A stretch of DNA of 64,000 bases. Source: Micavibrio sp. TMED2 (GTDB lineage: Bacteria; Pseudomonadota; Alphaproteobacteria; TMED2). Position 1 is the first letter of the stretch; each line of letters begins with the position of its first letter. The stretch spans positions 629,609 to 693,608 of the forward strand of contig NHBH01000009.1 of assembly GCA_002168225.1 (NCBI GenBank), given 5' to 3'. A model generated the notes under the pieces. It was not told the DNA's origin. It was given only the letters and a program-made list of their open reading frames with translations, and did no database searches. Of this stretch, positions 41,958 to 51,900 are shown one piece after another. The translations under genes and the position numbers were made by a program.

Positions 41958-42547
41958 TGGCGAAGAAAAAAGCGAAGCAGCAGAAGAAGAAGAAGGGCGG
42001 CAAGAAGAAGTCCGGTTGGCTGGGCAAGCTCAGTGCCTCACAGATTGCCTTAATGATCAGTATGGTGGCCGCTGCTGTTGCCTTCTACCCGACCACGATC
42101 CTGCTGCTGGCCGGTATGGCACCTACAATCGTTGCCTATTGGAGCGATGACGGCAAAAATGGTCTGGCACCGATCACGGTCGGCGCGCTTAACCTGTGCG
42201 GTGTCATGGTGCCGCTTATGGACTTGTGGATCAGTGAAAACAGCTTTGATTATGCGCTTGCGCTAGTTGCTGATCCGCTAAACTGGCTGATCATGTACAG
42301 CGCCGCCGCTGCTGGCTGGGGTGTCTGGTATGGTGTGCCGGCACTCTATGCCTCACTGTCCGTATCAACCGCCGAGCGGCGCCTTAAGCAACTGCGTCAG
42401 AGCCGTGCCGAACTGATTCAGGAATGGGGTGCCGAACTCAACCGTATCGAGGTTGAGCGCCGGGATGCCCGTGAGGCTCAGGAAGAGGTCAAGCGCAACC
42501 GGGAGCAAGCTGAAAACATGGCGGCACAACGAACCGCTGCTGCCTGA
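41957..42547 (+). CDS. Lysine-rich membrane protein with C-terminal coiled coil
   Basis: A 196-residue protein. The first 20 residues are mostly Lys. Hydrophobic segments lie at about residues 28-58, 70-88 and 105-130, followed by a charged coiled coil (about 137-192, ERRLKQLRQSRAELIQEW). Translationally coupled to the pseudokinase gene; since that protein ends in a membrane anchor, the two probably form a membrane complex. Family not recognised. Confidence 0.8.
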   Translation: MAKKKAKQQKKKKGGKKKSGWLGKLSASQIALMISMVAAAVAFYPTTILLLAGMAPTIVAYWSDDGKNGLAPITVGALNLCGVMVPLMDLWISENSFDYALALVADPLNWLIMYSAAAAGWGVWYGVPALYASLSVSTAERRLKQLRQSRAELIQEWGAELNRIEVERRDAREAQEEVKRNREQAENMAAQRTAAA

Positions 42548-42569
42548 TCCCGATCCCGGCTATCCTTGA

Positions 42570-43457
42570 TTATTCGGTACCGATCCGCTGATCCACGGCA
42601 GCGTTGCGCATGGCTTTCTGCAGCTTCTCGAAGGCACGTACCTCGATCTGGCGGACCCGTTCGCGGCTGATGTCGTATTCCGCGCTAAGTTCTTCCAGCG
42701 TTTGCGGATTATCCCGCAGGCGGCGTTCGGTCAGGATATGCTGTTCACGCTCATTCAGCCCCTGCATCGCCAGTTGCAGCATCTCGCGGCGCTGTGTCAG
42801 TTCCTGATCATTGGCATAGGCCGTTTCCTGACTGATCTGGCGATCATCAACCAGCCAGTCCTGCCATTCGCCCTCGCTGTCGGCGCGCAGTGGTGCGTTC
42901 AGTGAGTTGTCAGGCCCGCTCAGGCGACGGTTCATCATGATGACATCGTCTTCCGAGACATTGAGCTTGGTGGCAATTTCCTCGACCTGCTCCGGGGTCA
43001 TGTCGCCCTCATCGATGGCCTTCATCTGGCCCTTGAGGCGGCGCAGGTTGAAGAACAGCTTCTTCTGGGCGGCGGTGGTGCCCATTTTGACGAGTGACCA
43101 TGAGTGCAGGATATATTCCTGTATCGAGGCCCGTATCCACCACATGGCATAGGTGGCAAGGCGGAAACCGCGGTCGGGATCAAAGCGTTTGACCGCCTGC
43201 ATCATGCCCACATTGCCTTCCGAGATCAGTTCGGCCAGCGGCAGGCCATAGCCGCGATAGCCCATGGCAATCTTGGCCACCAGCCGCAGGTGGCTGGTCA
43301 CGAGGCGGTGTGCAGCCTCCACATCCTCATGCTCCTGCCAGCGTTTGGCGAGCATGAACTCTTCCTCCGGCTTGAGCATCGGGAATTTGCGGATATCTGC
43401 GAGATAGCGGGAAAGGTTACTTTCTGCCGTCAGAACCGGCACATTTACTCTACTCAT
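42570..43457 (-). CDS. rpoH: RNA polymerase sigma-32 factor RpoH
   Basis: A 295-residue sigma factor. Region 2 has LISEGNVGMMQAVKRFDPDRG and TYAMWWIRASIQEYILHSW; region 4 has EELSAEYDISRERVRQIEVRAFEKL. The length, the lack of an N-terminal extension and region 2 fit RpoH. It directs heat-shock transcription. A GGGGGC element lies before the ATG. Alphaproteobacteria often hold more than one RpoH, so this may be one of several. Confidence 0.95.
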   Translation of the reverse strand: MSRVNVPVLTAESNLSRYLADIRKFPMLKPEEEFMLAKRWQEHEDVEAAHRLVTSHLRLVAKIAMGYRGYGLPLAELISEGNVGMMQAVKRFDPDRGFRLATYAMWWIRASIQEYILHSWSLVKMGTTAAQKKLFFNLRRLKGQMKAIDEGDMTPEQVEEIATKLNVSEDDVIMMNRRLSGPDNSLNAPLRADSEGEWQDWLVDDRQISQETAYANDQELTQRREMLQLAMQGLNEREQHILTERRLRDNPQTLEELSAEYDISRERVRQIEVRAFEKLQKAMRNAAVDQRIGTE

Positions 43458-43554
43458 TTGTCAAAAGCCCCCTACAGGCTGAACTGGTTTGTGCTGGTGG
43501 CCATCGCGTGACTGTCATCCAAGTATACGATAGGGCAGCACTACTGCTTAATTG

Positions 43555-44529
43555 TCAAATGGTCCTCAGAGCGTCGATTAACAAGGATAAATCGTCAGGT
43601 AACGCGGATGTGTACTCGTAGGTTTCCTTCGTGAGCGGATGAATGAATTTTATTTTCCACGCATGTAGTGCCTGCCGTTCTGTCGGAATTTTTGACCTGA
43701 TCTCCTCCGGCAGGCTTTGGCGCAAACGTCTGGATTGTCTTGTTTCTCCGTAGGTTGCGTCCCCTAGAAGAGGGTGTCCGACCGAGGTCATATGTACCCG
43801 TATCTGGTGTGTGCGACCGGTTTCCAACCGGCATTCGATGAGGCTCGCGGCAAGACCAAAGCGCTCGATTGTCTCATAATGGGTAACGGCATGTTTCCCG
43901 CCGGTATCCACCACGGTCATCTTCTTGCGATCATGAGGATGCCGCCCGATTGCGGCGTCAATCTGGCCCTCGCGCGGCGATATAGCGCCCCAGATCAGCG
44001 CAGTATATTGCCGAGACAGGCTGCGGTCGGCGAATTGCGCAGCGAGGCCGTTATGGGCCTGATCGCTCTTGGCGACCACCATCAGGCCGCTGGTTTCCTT
44101 ATCCAGCCGATGCACGATGCCGGGCCGTTTCACCCCGCCGATACCGGACAGCCGATCCCCGCAATGATAGAGCAGGGCATTGACCAGAGTGCCGCTGTAA
44201 TTACCTGCGGCCGGGTGTACCACCATACCGGCGGGCTTGTTGATGACCAGCAGGTGCTCATCCTCGAAGACAATGTCGAGCGGTATGTCCTCGGCAACCG
44301 GATCGGCTTCGATTGCCTCGGGAATGGTGATGGTCAGAGTGACCGGCTGCTTCAGTTTCTGCGCCGGGTTATCGAATACCGTGCCGGTGCTGTCACTTAC
44401 CATGCCCTCCTGCAGCAGGCTTTGCAGCCGGGCGCGGGAGAACTGGTCGAGCCGGACCGACAACGCCTTGTCGAGGCGCTGTCCCACATCATCATCTGTC
44501 AGGGTAACAGTCACATGCTCAGTCATCAT
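43555..44529 (-). CDS. rluD: RluD-type ribosomal large-subunit pseudouridine synthase
   Basis: About 324 residues from the ATG at 44529 (or 44526). The N-terminal S4 RNA-binding domain (GQRLDKALSVRLDQFSRARL) precedes the catalytic domain with INKPAGMVVHP, the catalytic aspartate in IVHRLDKETSGLMVVAK and LETGRTHQIRVHM. RluA-family enzymes next to rpoH on the same strand are common in alphaproteobacteria. Assignment to RluD over RluC is from length and the S4 domain. Confidence 0.9.
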   Translation of the reverse strand: MMTEHVTVTLTDDDVGQRLDKALSVRLDQFSRARLQSLLQEGMVSDSTGTVFDNPAQKLKQPVTLTITIPEAIEADPVAEDIPLDIVFEDEHLLVINKPAGMVVHPAAGNYSGTLVNALLYHCGDRLSGIGGVKRPGIVHRLDKETSGLMVVAKSDQAHNGLAAQFADRSLSRQYTALIWGAISPREGQIDAAIGRHPHDRKKMTVVDTGGKHAVTHYETIERFGLAASLIECRLETGRTHQIRVHMTSVGHPLLGDATYGETRQSRRLRQSLPEEIRSKIPTERQALHAWKIKFIHPLTKETYEYTSALPDDLSLLIDALRTI

Positions 44530-44679
44530 GTGAGCATGGACACCGTCTTGCGGTACAAGGTCAACCGGAAATCTTAACAAACCCGACAAATGCCGTTCAG
44601 GGCTTGGCCTGACGCCCCGGTACCGCTATCAAGCGTCGTTCGTTGCTCCAGTCCCGAAGATAGAGTCCGGTTTGCTGCC

Positions 44680-45051
44680 ATGACGCAGGATTATGATAAG
44701 AAAACCCGTTACGCCCTGACTGCCATCATTGTCATGGGCGTGCTGATTGTTGTCGGCTTTGTTGTGGTCGGGGTCGAGATTGCGCGCCGGGCAAGCGATG
44801 CCGCCGCCGAGTTCACGGCCAATGCCATCACCGGCCATGAGGCTGCGGATGAGACGATAACGGTGATGGCGGCGGAGCCCTTCCTCGCCGAATTGCCGTC
44901 CGGCACGCGGATCAGGAGCATTGCACCGGTAAACGGCCTGCTGGCCATCCATACCGACAATGCGCAGGGCTATGACCGTATCTATATCATCAGGCCCGAG
45001 ACGGGTGAGATTGTCGGCAATATCGGTGTCGCGCCGGATGGAGCCGATTGA
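44680..45051 (+). CDS. Small single-pass membrane protein, DUF6476-like
   Basis: A 123-residue protein from ATG 44680. A single transmembrane helix (about residues 12-34, YALTAIIVMGVLIVVGFVVV) is followed by a small soluble domain with LPSGTRIRSIAPVNGLLAIHTD. Size, layout and position opposite rluD/rpoH recall DUF6476 proteins. Function unknown. The stop overlaps the glycosyltransferase start (TGATG). Confidence 0.7.
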   Translation: MTQDYDKKTRYALTAIIVMGVLIVVGFVVVGVEIARRASDAAAEFTANAITGHEAADETITVMAAEPFLAELPSGTRIRSIAPVNGLLAIHTDNAQGYDRIYIIRPETGEIVGNIGVAPDGAD

Positions 45052-46085
45052 TGGCACGCCTGTCGCCGCCGCTGGATCGCATCAAACCATGGCGCATCGG
45101 AATTTATACCGGCGGCGAGGTGATCGGTGACGGCTTATGGAAGCTGCCCTTCATCCGGGCGCTGCGCAGTGCCTTTCCGAATGCCCATATAATCTGGATC
45201 GCGCGCAGCCATACGGTCTATGCCGGGTCTCTCGCCCCCGTGGTTGAGGGGCTGCTTGATACGGTGCTTGATGACAGCGGGGTTATCCGCCGGATCTCCG
45301 ACCTGTTCAAGCCGCGTCCGGCGATCGGGCCGTTTGACATCATCCTCGATACCCAACGCACGGTCTGGCGCGCTTTCTATCTCCGGCGTCTGCTCAGCCG
45401 CCAGCCGCGAGGGTTGATGATTGCTCCGGCCTCGACTTACCTGTTCTCTGACATTAAGCCCGAGCCGGGACAGCAACTGCCGCGCCATCTTGGTCGCCTG
45501 TTCGTTCAGTGGATCGAGTGGCTGGTACAGGAACCGGTGCAGCTCGACCGCGGCATTGAGCTGCCTGCCGATATTGTGGCCAAGGCCGGGCAGGCCCTGC
45601 CGGATAGTGCCAAGCGCTATGTCGGTTTTGTGCCGGGGGCAGGGGATCGCCGTAAATGCTGGCCATTGGCGCGTTATATCGACCTGGCCGGGCAACTCGT
45701 GCTGAACCGGCCTGATGCCGTGCCGGCATTCTTTCTCGGCCCTGATGAGGCTGACTGGCGGGATGAGATCGCCGCCGCCGTGCCATCGGCCCTGTTCCCG
45801 GAACAGCGTCAGGATATATGGGGCGAAGGTTTCTCACCCCTGCGTGCCATCGCACTGGGTCAGTGTCTGTCGCTTGCAGTCAGCAATGATTGCGGTACCG
45901 GGCATATGCTGGCAGCGGCCGATTGCCCGCTGATCAGCCTGTTCGGCCCGACCGAGGCGGAGAAGTTCAAGCCAATCACCGCGGGCGGCTGTCAGGTAAT
46001 TCATGCGCTGGATTTCGGCGACAGCGTCGATATGGATGCCATACCGGTCAGGCCGGTGCTCGACGCGGTGCTGCAGAAGCTCTAA
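45051..46085 (+). CDS. Glycosyltransferase family 9 (heptosyltransferase-like)
   Basis: A 344-residue protein. The N-terminal domain has GGEVIGDGLWKLPFIRALR, where GT9 enzymes usually have GDxxxxxP. The C-terminal nucleotide-sugar-binding domain has FVPGAGDRRKCWPLARY and NDCGTGHMLAAADCPLISLFGPT, the family hallmark. Likely transfers a sugar in lipopolysaccharide core or a related glycan; acceptor unknown. Translationally coupled to the upstream membrane protein. Confidence 0.9.
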   Translation: MARLSPPLDRIKPWRIGIYTGGEVIGDGLWKLPFIRALRSAFPNAHIIWIARSHTVYAGSLAPVVEGLLDTVLDDSGVIRRISDLFKPRPAIGPFDIILDTQRTVWRAFYLRRLLSRQPRGLMIAPASTYLFSDIKPEPGQQLPRHLGRLFVQWIEWLVQEPVQLDRGIELPADIVAKAGQALPDSAKRYVGFVPGAGDRRKCWPLARYIDLAGQLVLNRPDAVPAFFLGPDEADWRDEIAAAVPSALFPEQRQDIWGEGFSPLRAIALGQCLSLAVSNDCGTGHMLAAADCPLISLFGPTEAEKFKPITAGGCQVIHALDFGDSVDMDAIPVRPVLDAVLQKL

Positions 46086-46091
46086 AGCATC

Positions 46092-47240
46092 TTATGCCGG
46101 AACTGGAGCCATACCGGGACCACTGGCGGTGCCGGATGGTGCTGACGGGCCGGTCTCGCGCTGGTTGGCAACGGCGGCTGGCTGGGCACCGGCGATGCGC
46201 GGACGCTCGGAGAACCGGACCGGCTCACGATTGGCGATCTTCTGGATGAACACATCATTATGTGGCAGCAGCACCGGCAGACGGTGTCTGGACGCCTCAT
46301 CCTCGAGATAGGCAAGGGCAGCATCGGCGCGGCTCTGGCCGGGTTTGGCGTCGAGCATCGGGTCTTGCGTGAAGAACCGCATTTCGGTTTCGGTCAGGGC
46401 GTTGCAGTTGAGGCCAAACGCCGCCAGCCCCTTATCCAGCTTGGCCAACCCGTCGGGGCCGAAGCTGCGACGCATCTCGGAGACGGTCTGTGCGCTCGGG
46501 CGGAGGTTATCCGCCTCATAGGCCTGAAACGCGGAAACCGCGAGCAGCTCCTTGCCGTTCTGTGCCGCAAACAGGTGCAGGTCGCGGAAGGCGCGTCCGA
46601 AGCGCGAGGTATCATCGACCCCGATCAGGTATTTCGAGCGGCCCGGATCGGCAAAGGTCTCGGTCGCCATGTAGAGGCTCTGATTGCCATATTTCGGATG
46701 GCGGCGCGGCGCGGGTGGTGGCGCATTCGGATCCTTGGCCGGGGCCTGATAGACCACATCATAGGCGACCTGCCAGTCGATGTCCGGGGTCATCTGGCTC
46801 AGCTTGTCAGCCATATGCTCGCCGAGCGTGATAGCAGCCATATTGCCGTCGAAGACCGCTTTGCGTGGTACGATTATCTCAACCACCGGCTTTGATCCGG
46901 GGCCGGTGGTCATCTCTGCCTCGGCAAAGGCGCCACGACGGGACAGGCCCGCCCGGACGGTGCTGGCCATCAGTTGAAGCTTCTGGTCGGCATGGCCCTG
47001 ATTGGCGAGGAAGCGGTCGAGATAGTCGTCGAGGGTAACGCGCGGCTCATTCTGCATCACCATCTGCCCGGTTTTGGCGGTGGAGAAGAACCGGTCACGA
47101 TCCGGGAACACATGGCCACCATCGCAATCGCGGTCGCACAACTCGATAATATCCGGAAAATCCATGGGCAGCGCCGGTGCGCTGGCAGGGGTATCAATAC
47201 GCTGTTCGATCAGTTTGGGTCTCGACGACATCTGTTTCAC
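46092..47240 (-). CDS. Hypothetical protein, 382 residues, at the border of the accessory region
   Basis: I do not recognise this protein. It starts at GTG 47240 or ATG 47231. There is no signal peptide or membrane segment. It has a two-cysteine cluster near the N-terminus (LCDRDCDGG), a Pro-rich linker around residue 175 (NAPPPAPRRHP), a GRAFRDLHLFAAQNGKELL helix and a Pro/Gly/Ala-rich tail. It converges with the glycosyltransferase (6-base gap) and diverges from the pilin-like genes, so it may share their regulatory region. Composition is like the backbone. Confidence 0.75.
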   Translation of the reverse strand: MKQMSSRPKLIEQRIDTPASAPALPMDFPDIIELCDRDCDGGHVFPDRDRFFSTAKTGQMVMQNEPRVTLDDYLDRFLANQGHADQKLQLMASTVRAGLSRRGAFAEAEMTTGPGSKPVVEIIVPRKAVFDGNMAAITLGEHMADKLSQMTPDIDWQVAYDVVYQAPAKDPNAPPPAPRRHPKYGNQSLYMATETFADPGRSKYLIGVDDTSRFGRAFRDLHLFAAQNGKELLAVSAFQAYEADNLRPSAQTVSEMRRSFGPDGLAKLDKGLAAFGLNCNALTETEMRFFTQDPMLDAKPGQSRADAALAYLEDEASRHRLPVLLPHNDVFIQKIANREPVRFSERPRIAGAQPAAVANQRETGPSAPSGTASGPGMAPVPA

Positions 47241-47378
47241 GTAATCAACTGATAATAAGGTGTTCTTGGGTGCTGAACATGATGTATCAATGGTAACAGA
47301 AAGTCGGCGTTACGGTTTTATGAAATACGCGTAACGCTATCTCCGGAACTGCTGTATCGGGCAGAAAAAGGTGGGCGG

Positions 47379-48005
47379 ATGTATACGCTGCTGATTTCGA
47401 TGGTGATTACCCTGCTCGTGGTGGCGATGATGCCTGGCGACCGCGATGCCTTCGATCCGCTCGATTTCATGAACCCGCGTGCCGCCGCCCGAACCGCCGA
47501 GGCCGAGGTTCATGCCCACAGCATGTCAGTATTTGCCGAGGCGGTGATGGCGCGACTGGCGGAGTTTCCCGAGAGCCTGCCCCGCTATCCCGATGCGATC
47601 AGGGTTGATCAGCTCGACCGGAACCGGCGTTACGCCCCGGTGCTGCCGCGCGATTATCGCCCGACCATGCCGTGGCAGGCCTATCTCCTGCCGGCGCGGG
47701 AACCGGCCGATTCCGATGCCGGGCCGGGTGGGATTGATGGGGTAGGGGCTGTGGTTGCCTTCGTGAATCCGGCCTATCTGCCGCCGGATGTGCGGGCGGT
47801 TGATGTTGCCTTCGGGCTGCGCCTGACCGCTGGCGGCGATGTGCCGGTCGGCCTGCTGCGCAATGGCCAGTTGCTGACACAGGATTTCTCAAAGCCAAAC
47901 GTTATCAACGGCTTTGGTACGATACATGACCTGCCATCCACCCGTGAAAACCAGAACGCCCCGGCCATCGTCGTCTGCCTCGACAATACCTATTGCGGCG
48001 GCTGA
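47379..48005 (+). CDS. PilM-like membrane-anchored pilus protein (first)
   Basis: A 208-residue protein with an N-terminal hydrophobic helix (MYTLLISMVITLLVVAMM) and a periplasmic domain that ends with two cysteines (VVCLDNTYCGG). Organisation resembles the PilM protein of R64-type thin pili, which also starts with one membrane helix, and the following gene has the same plan. Sequence identity to PilM cannot be judged by eye; the call rests on architecture and on the PilV-like gene downstream. It begins 138 bases from the divergent 382-residue gene. Confidence 0.5.
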   Translation: MYTLLISMVITLLVVAMMPGDRDAFDPLDFMNPRAAARTAEAEVHAHSMSVFAEAVMARLAEFPESLPRYPDAIRVDQLDRNRRYAPVLPRDYRPTMPWQAYLLPAREPADSDAGPGGIDGVGAVVAFVNPAYLPPDVRAVDVAFGLRLTAGGDVPVGLLRNGQLLTQDFSKPNVINGFGTIHDLPSTRENQNAPAIVVCLDNTYCGG

Positions 48006-48225
48006 CACGGCCTGAAACCGCCAGACGTGCATCGGAAACCACCCCAGCCACCACGACAATTTTGCCAATCCCGCCACGTTTCTGCCACCTTCTCCCCACA
48101 CCCTCTACCGGGACCGTTAGCGTTTAGTGTATAAAATTCATTAAATTTTAGTTGTATGATCCATTGTTTTTCTGGGATTATAAGGCTTGGATTTGAGTTA
48201 GGCGTCATGGGGGGCGCATTTCAGC
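48006..48225. promoter_or_regulatory. AT-rich spacer with inverted repeat
   Basis: The right half of this 220-base gap turns AT-rich. TAAAATT and AATTTTA flank a five-base centre at 48132-48150, a candidate operator or promoter-linked element ahead of the second PilM-like gene. Nothing else recognised. Confidence 0.4.
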
Positions 48226-48939
48226 ATGTATCCAGTTTTGATAATGTTGTTTTTGGCTGCGAGCTTTCTCATTTTGCAAAATGCAGGGGCTTATCAGCAA
48301 TCAACATTAAAGCCATCATCCTTTGAAAAGCCCTACGAGTCTGCTTCGTACGCTAAGGGTAATGAATTTGGTATGATGATCTCGGGTGTGAGCAGGATGA
48401 TTGCTCAATACCAAGTTGAGCCTACTTATGCTGCCCGAGGAGAGTTTGTTGCTGAGTTTGACGATGGCAGCAACCCAGCAGCTTCGCAATGGGACTTGGA
48501 TTGGGTAAGCTTTGGGGATTTTCTGGATACGAGTGCCTATGCGATAGCTGAAGGTTTGACACGAACCTCGTTTTATCCGCCCTTGTTTGTGCCATCAGAA
48601 AATTATGGGATTAGATTGCTCGAGAAGATTGATGCTGCTGGTAACACTACAGGGGAAGTCGGTGCCATGATCGCATGGCTTGATATGACCACACTGACGA
48701 CTACGCAGCTTGATCGGGACTCACTCCGTCAGGGGCTTAGCGATATTTTCCAGGGGTCTGCAAATATTGGTATAAATTCTGGCGGTAGATTTACGACGCG
48801 TGGTTATCAGGCAGCTGAACTTGTAATGAATGGTGCAAGTTTTGGTTTGTTGCCGGGTTTTGTGCCGAATGGCTCTGTTGTGTATATTCGGTGCTATGGT
48901 GAATTGGATGCTTCCGCTGCAGATGTATGTGACGGTTGA
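48226..48939 (+). CDS. PilM-like membrane-anchored pilus protein (second)
   Basis: A 237-residue protein. It begins MYPVLIMLFLAASFLIL, again one N-terminal hydrophobic helix, followed by a soluble domain of about 210 residues. Two cysteines close to the C-terminus (IRCYGELDASAADVC) echo the terminal pair of the preceding gene product. The gene is clearly more AT-rich than the backbone: one 60-base stretch at 48301-48360 has 27 G+C. It is 17 bases upstream of the PilV-like gene and surely co-transcribed. A minor-pilin or pilus-assembly role is inferred. Confidence 0.55.
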   Translation: MYPVLIMLFLAASFLILQNAGAYQQSTLKPSSFEKPYESASYAKGNEFGMMISGVSRMIAQYQVEPTYAARGEFVAEFDDGSNPAASQWDLDWVSFGDFLDTSAYAIAEGLTRTSFYPPLFVPSENYGIRLLEKIDAAGNTTGEVGAMIAWLDMTTLTTTQLDRDSLRQGLSDIFQGSANIGINSGGRFTTRGYQAAELVMNGASFGLLPGFVPNGSVVYIRCYGELDASAADVCDG

Positions 48940-48956
48940 GCGAAGGGTAGGGGAAA

Positions 48957-51900
48957 ATGGATATTTTCAAAAATCATAAGCAATCAGGTATAAGCTTGAC
49001 CGAAGCGATTCTTGGCGTTGCAACGCTTGGTGTCGGTTTGGGCATAATTGCCGATCTGCAAGTGAAAAATATTGCCCAGGTTCAGGCAGAGACCGCAGCA
49101 CAACAAATGCAGATAGTGCGCGATGCTGCCAATGCATATGTCCGGGATAAGTATTCAGATATCGTTCTGGGAGATGATCCTGATGAACTGGAGAATACTG
49201 GTTGCCAGGCTGCTACTTGTGGTGCGGATCTGGCTAATGATTTGCAGGGGGCGACCGATTGGGTCGAAATCCCGAATAATGCACTAATAAATGAAGACTA
49301 TATCGATCCTCGTTTGATCGCACCTACAGCGCCACCAAGTATCCGGCTTAACCCATTTGGCCAAAGCTACAGGATTTCGGTCAGGGCGATCGCGCCTGTA
49401 CCTGGTTCTAATGCTCCACAATTGCGGGTGCAGGTAGTTACGCAAGGTGGTGATGTTATTGAGCCGCGCATTGCGGCACAGATTGCTTCGGCGATTGGTA
49501 ACGAAGGTGGTTTTCGCCCGGAAGATGATTCAACACCATTATATGCCAATGATGTTGTCCAAGGGGCCTATGGCGCTTGGGAAATGGATGCGGCAGAGAT
49601 GGGGGATGTAGACAACCTCCCTGGTGAAGGTGGATTGGCTTCGGTTGCTTTCTTTGGAGAAGGTGGTGTCACTGCGGACTTTTTATACCGCAATCCTGTC
49701 CCTGGGCAGCCTGATGCCCAACAGATGAATGCCAATATCAATGCCAATGATTTCGGCATTGGTAATGTTCGTCAAATCGGCGGCGGTAATGGTGGCGGAG
49801 CGATTGCACCGACAGGTAACCCTGATATGGCTGATACAGGAGTTGCGCCTGATCCTATCACGGCTAATATGCGCCCATACGATGTGGCTGATACAGGTCC
49901 TGACCGTATTGATTCATTTGCTGGTGGTGCTGAGCGTGATGTTGTTCGCTTTGGTAATACCGTAAACTCTCGGAATGTAAACGGTGTCGCAACCACTGCA
50001 TACAATCGTGGTAATGTCAGCATACAGGCACATGATGCTATAGTAAGTTCCATTGATGCTGAATACCGTGTCCGGTCTCTGGAGCGATTGGAGGCGATCA
50101 ATAGAGAAACCCCCAATGGTCGTCGCGCGATTGTAGACTCTGGTCTGGCAGATGATCCAGGTAATCCTGGCCTGAATGTTCTCGATGCAGTTGCCGTAGC
50201 GCCTGCCGCCGCTGGTGTTCTTGTTGATGTTGCTGACTCTACAGATCCCGGTTTTAAGGCATATGATGATGACGGGGATGAGCGTGCACTTCTGACCTTT
50301 GACGGGGATAATGATGGTCAGGTGGTTATTGGTAGCGACACAACCTTTGTAGACAATCGCCGCGGTGAGATGAACTACGGTCTCAACGATGTAAATGTTG
50401 CAGATGCTACTGCGGGTAACATTGTGCTTCGTGATGAGGGGGCTATTGAGCGCTATCGTCATGCCTATCAGAGTACCCAAGGTTTTACCTTCTTTAATGA
50501 TGAGGGTGGTAACACACGCTATCGTCAGGAATATGGTACAGATCTTGACAATGCTGCTGGTCTGGATCCCGTGGTGGGGCGAATGACCATGGCTGATAAT
50601 ACTAATACCCCCCGATTTCAGCAGGATTACGGTGTTGTAAGTGCTGCCGCGGCAGCAAATGCCAGTGTTGGTCGTAGCCTTGTCTTTGATAATAATGCTG
50701 TTGCGCCTCGGTACCGTCAGGATTATGGCCTCAATGAAGCGGGAACAGCGGTAGCAGCTGGTGGCAATGTTGTCGCCAATGATGAAACCAACGTCATGCG
50801 CTACGAAATGCGTTATGCGGCTGCGGATACAGGGCGTCTGACCATCCGTGATCGTGCCTTGCAGGATCCTGATGAAGAGCGTTTTGTTGCATCCTATAAT
50901 GGCAACAATGGTGCTGTTATTGCGCGTTCCGCTGGTGCTGCTGCCGGTACGGCTGCTGTACGCTATCAGCAGAGCTATAACGGACCCAACCAGGGGCAAA
51001 TTGCAATCCGGTCTCGTGGCCAACAGGCTGCAGATCAGGAGCGGTTTGTTGCTGCTTATGATGATGCAAATAATGGTCGGGTAATGATCCGGGATGAGGC
51101 AGCCAATAACCGGTTTGCCGATGAATATGCAGGTGCTGCCAGTGCGACCACCATTTCCGATAACGTGAACCGTGTCCGTTTCCGGAATGAAGTTACCAAC
51201 GCCAATAACAGTTTCTCTGTAATACGCGATACCGGCGGGGTTGATCGTATCGAGCATCGTATTGCCGGTGATAATACGCGCAGCTTCATGGTCAACACTG
51301 CCGGGGGTAATGCGCAGGCAATCATTCAGGATGCCGGTGGCAATAACCGTATTGTCAGCTTCGTTGATGCTGGCGATACCCGGTTCGAGATTCGGGAGCC
51401 TGATAATGATCTTCGTTATCGTTACCAGAGCAGTACGGGCATTCTTGAAACCCGTGATGCTGGTAATGATCGCCGCTTTACTGTCACCGCTCAGGGCAAT
51501 ACGGCTTCAACTGAATTGGCCATGTGGAATGAAGGTGGTGGTCAGGAACGAGTGCGGCTGTTCTCCGGTAACAATGGTGGCAGTTCGGAGCTTCGTCTGA
51601 TCGATAACAATGCGACCGAGAAAGTACGCATTCTGGGTGGCGGTAATGGCAACCAGGCTCAAATCCAGATGGATGGCCCGAACGGTAACCAGCGTGCCCT
51701 GCTTGTAACCGGGGTGAATAACACACCAAGCCAATTCCAGTTGCGCAATCCAAACGGAACGGATGTGGGTGTTGTCATGCGTGGCAATGCCGGCGGCACG
51801 GAGAGCCTTTTCGATCTGCGCGACAATTCCAACAACGTCAAAACTCGTATGCTGGGTGGTAATGCCAATAATGACCGTTCACTCTTGCAGATGAGTGATG

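Noticed and set aside
49914-51257. A long open frame (447 codons) on the minus strand opposite the PilV-like gene
   Set aside because: It mirrors the repetitive Asn/Gly/Asp-rich coding strand, its protein is rich in Ile, Thr and Ser without domain pattern, and it lacks a ribosome site.
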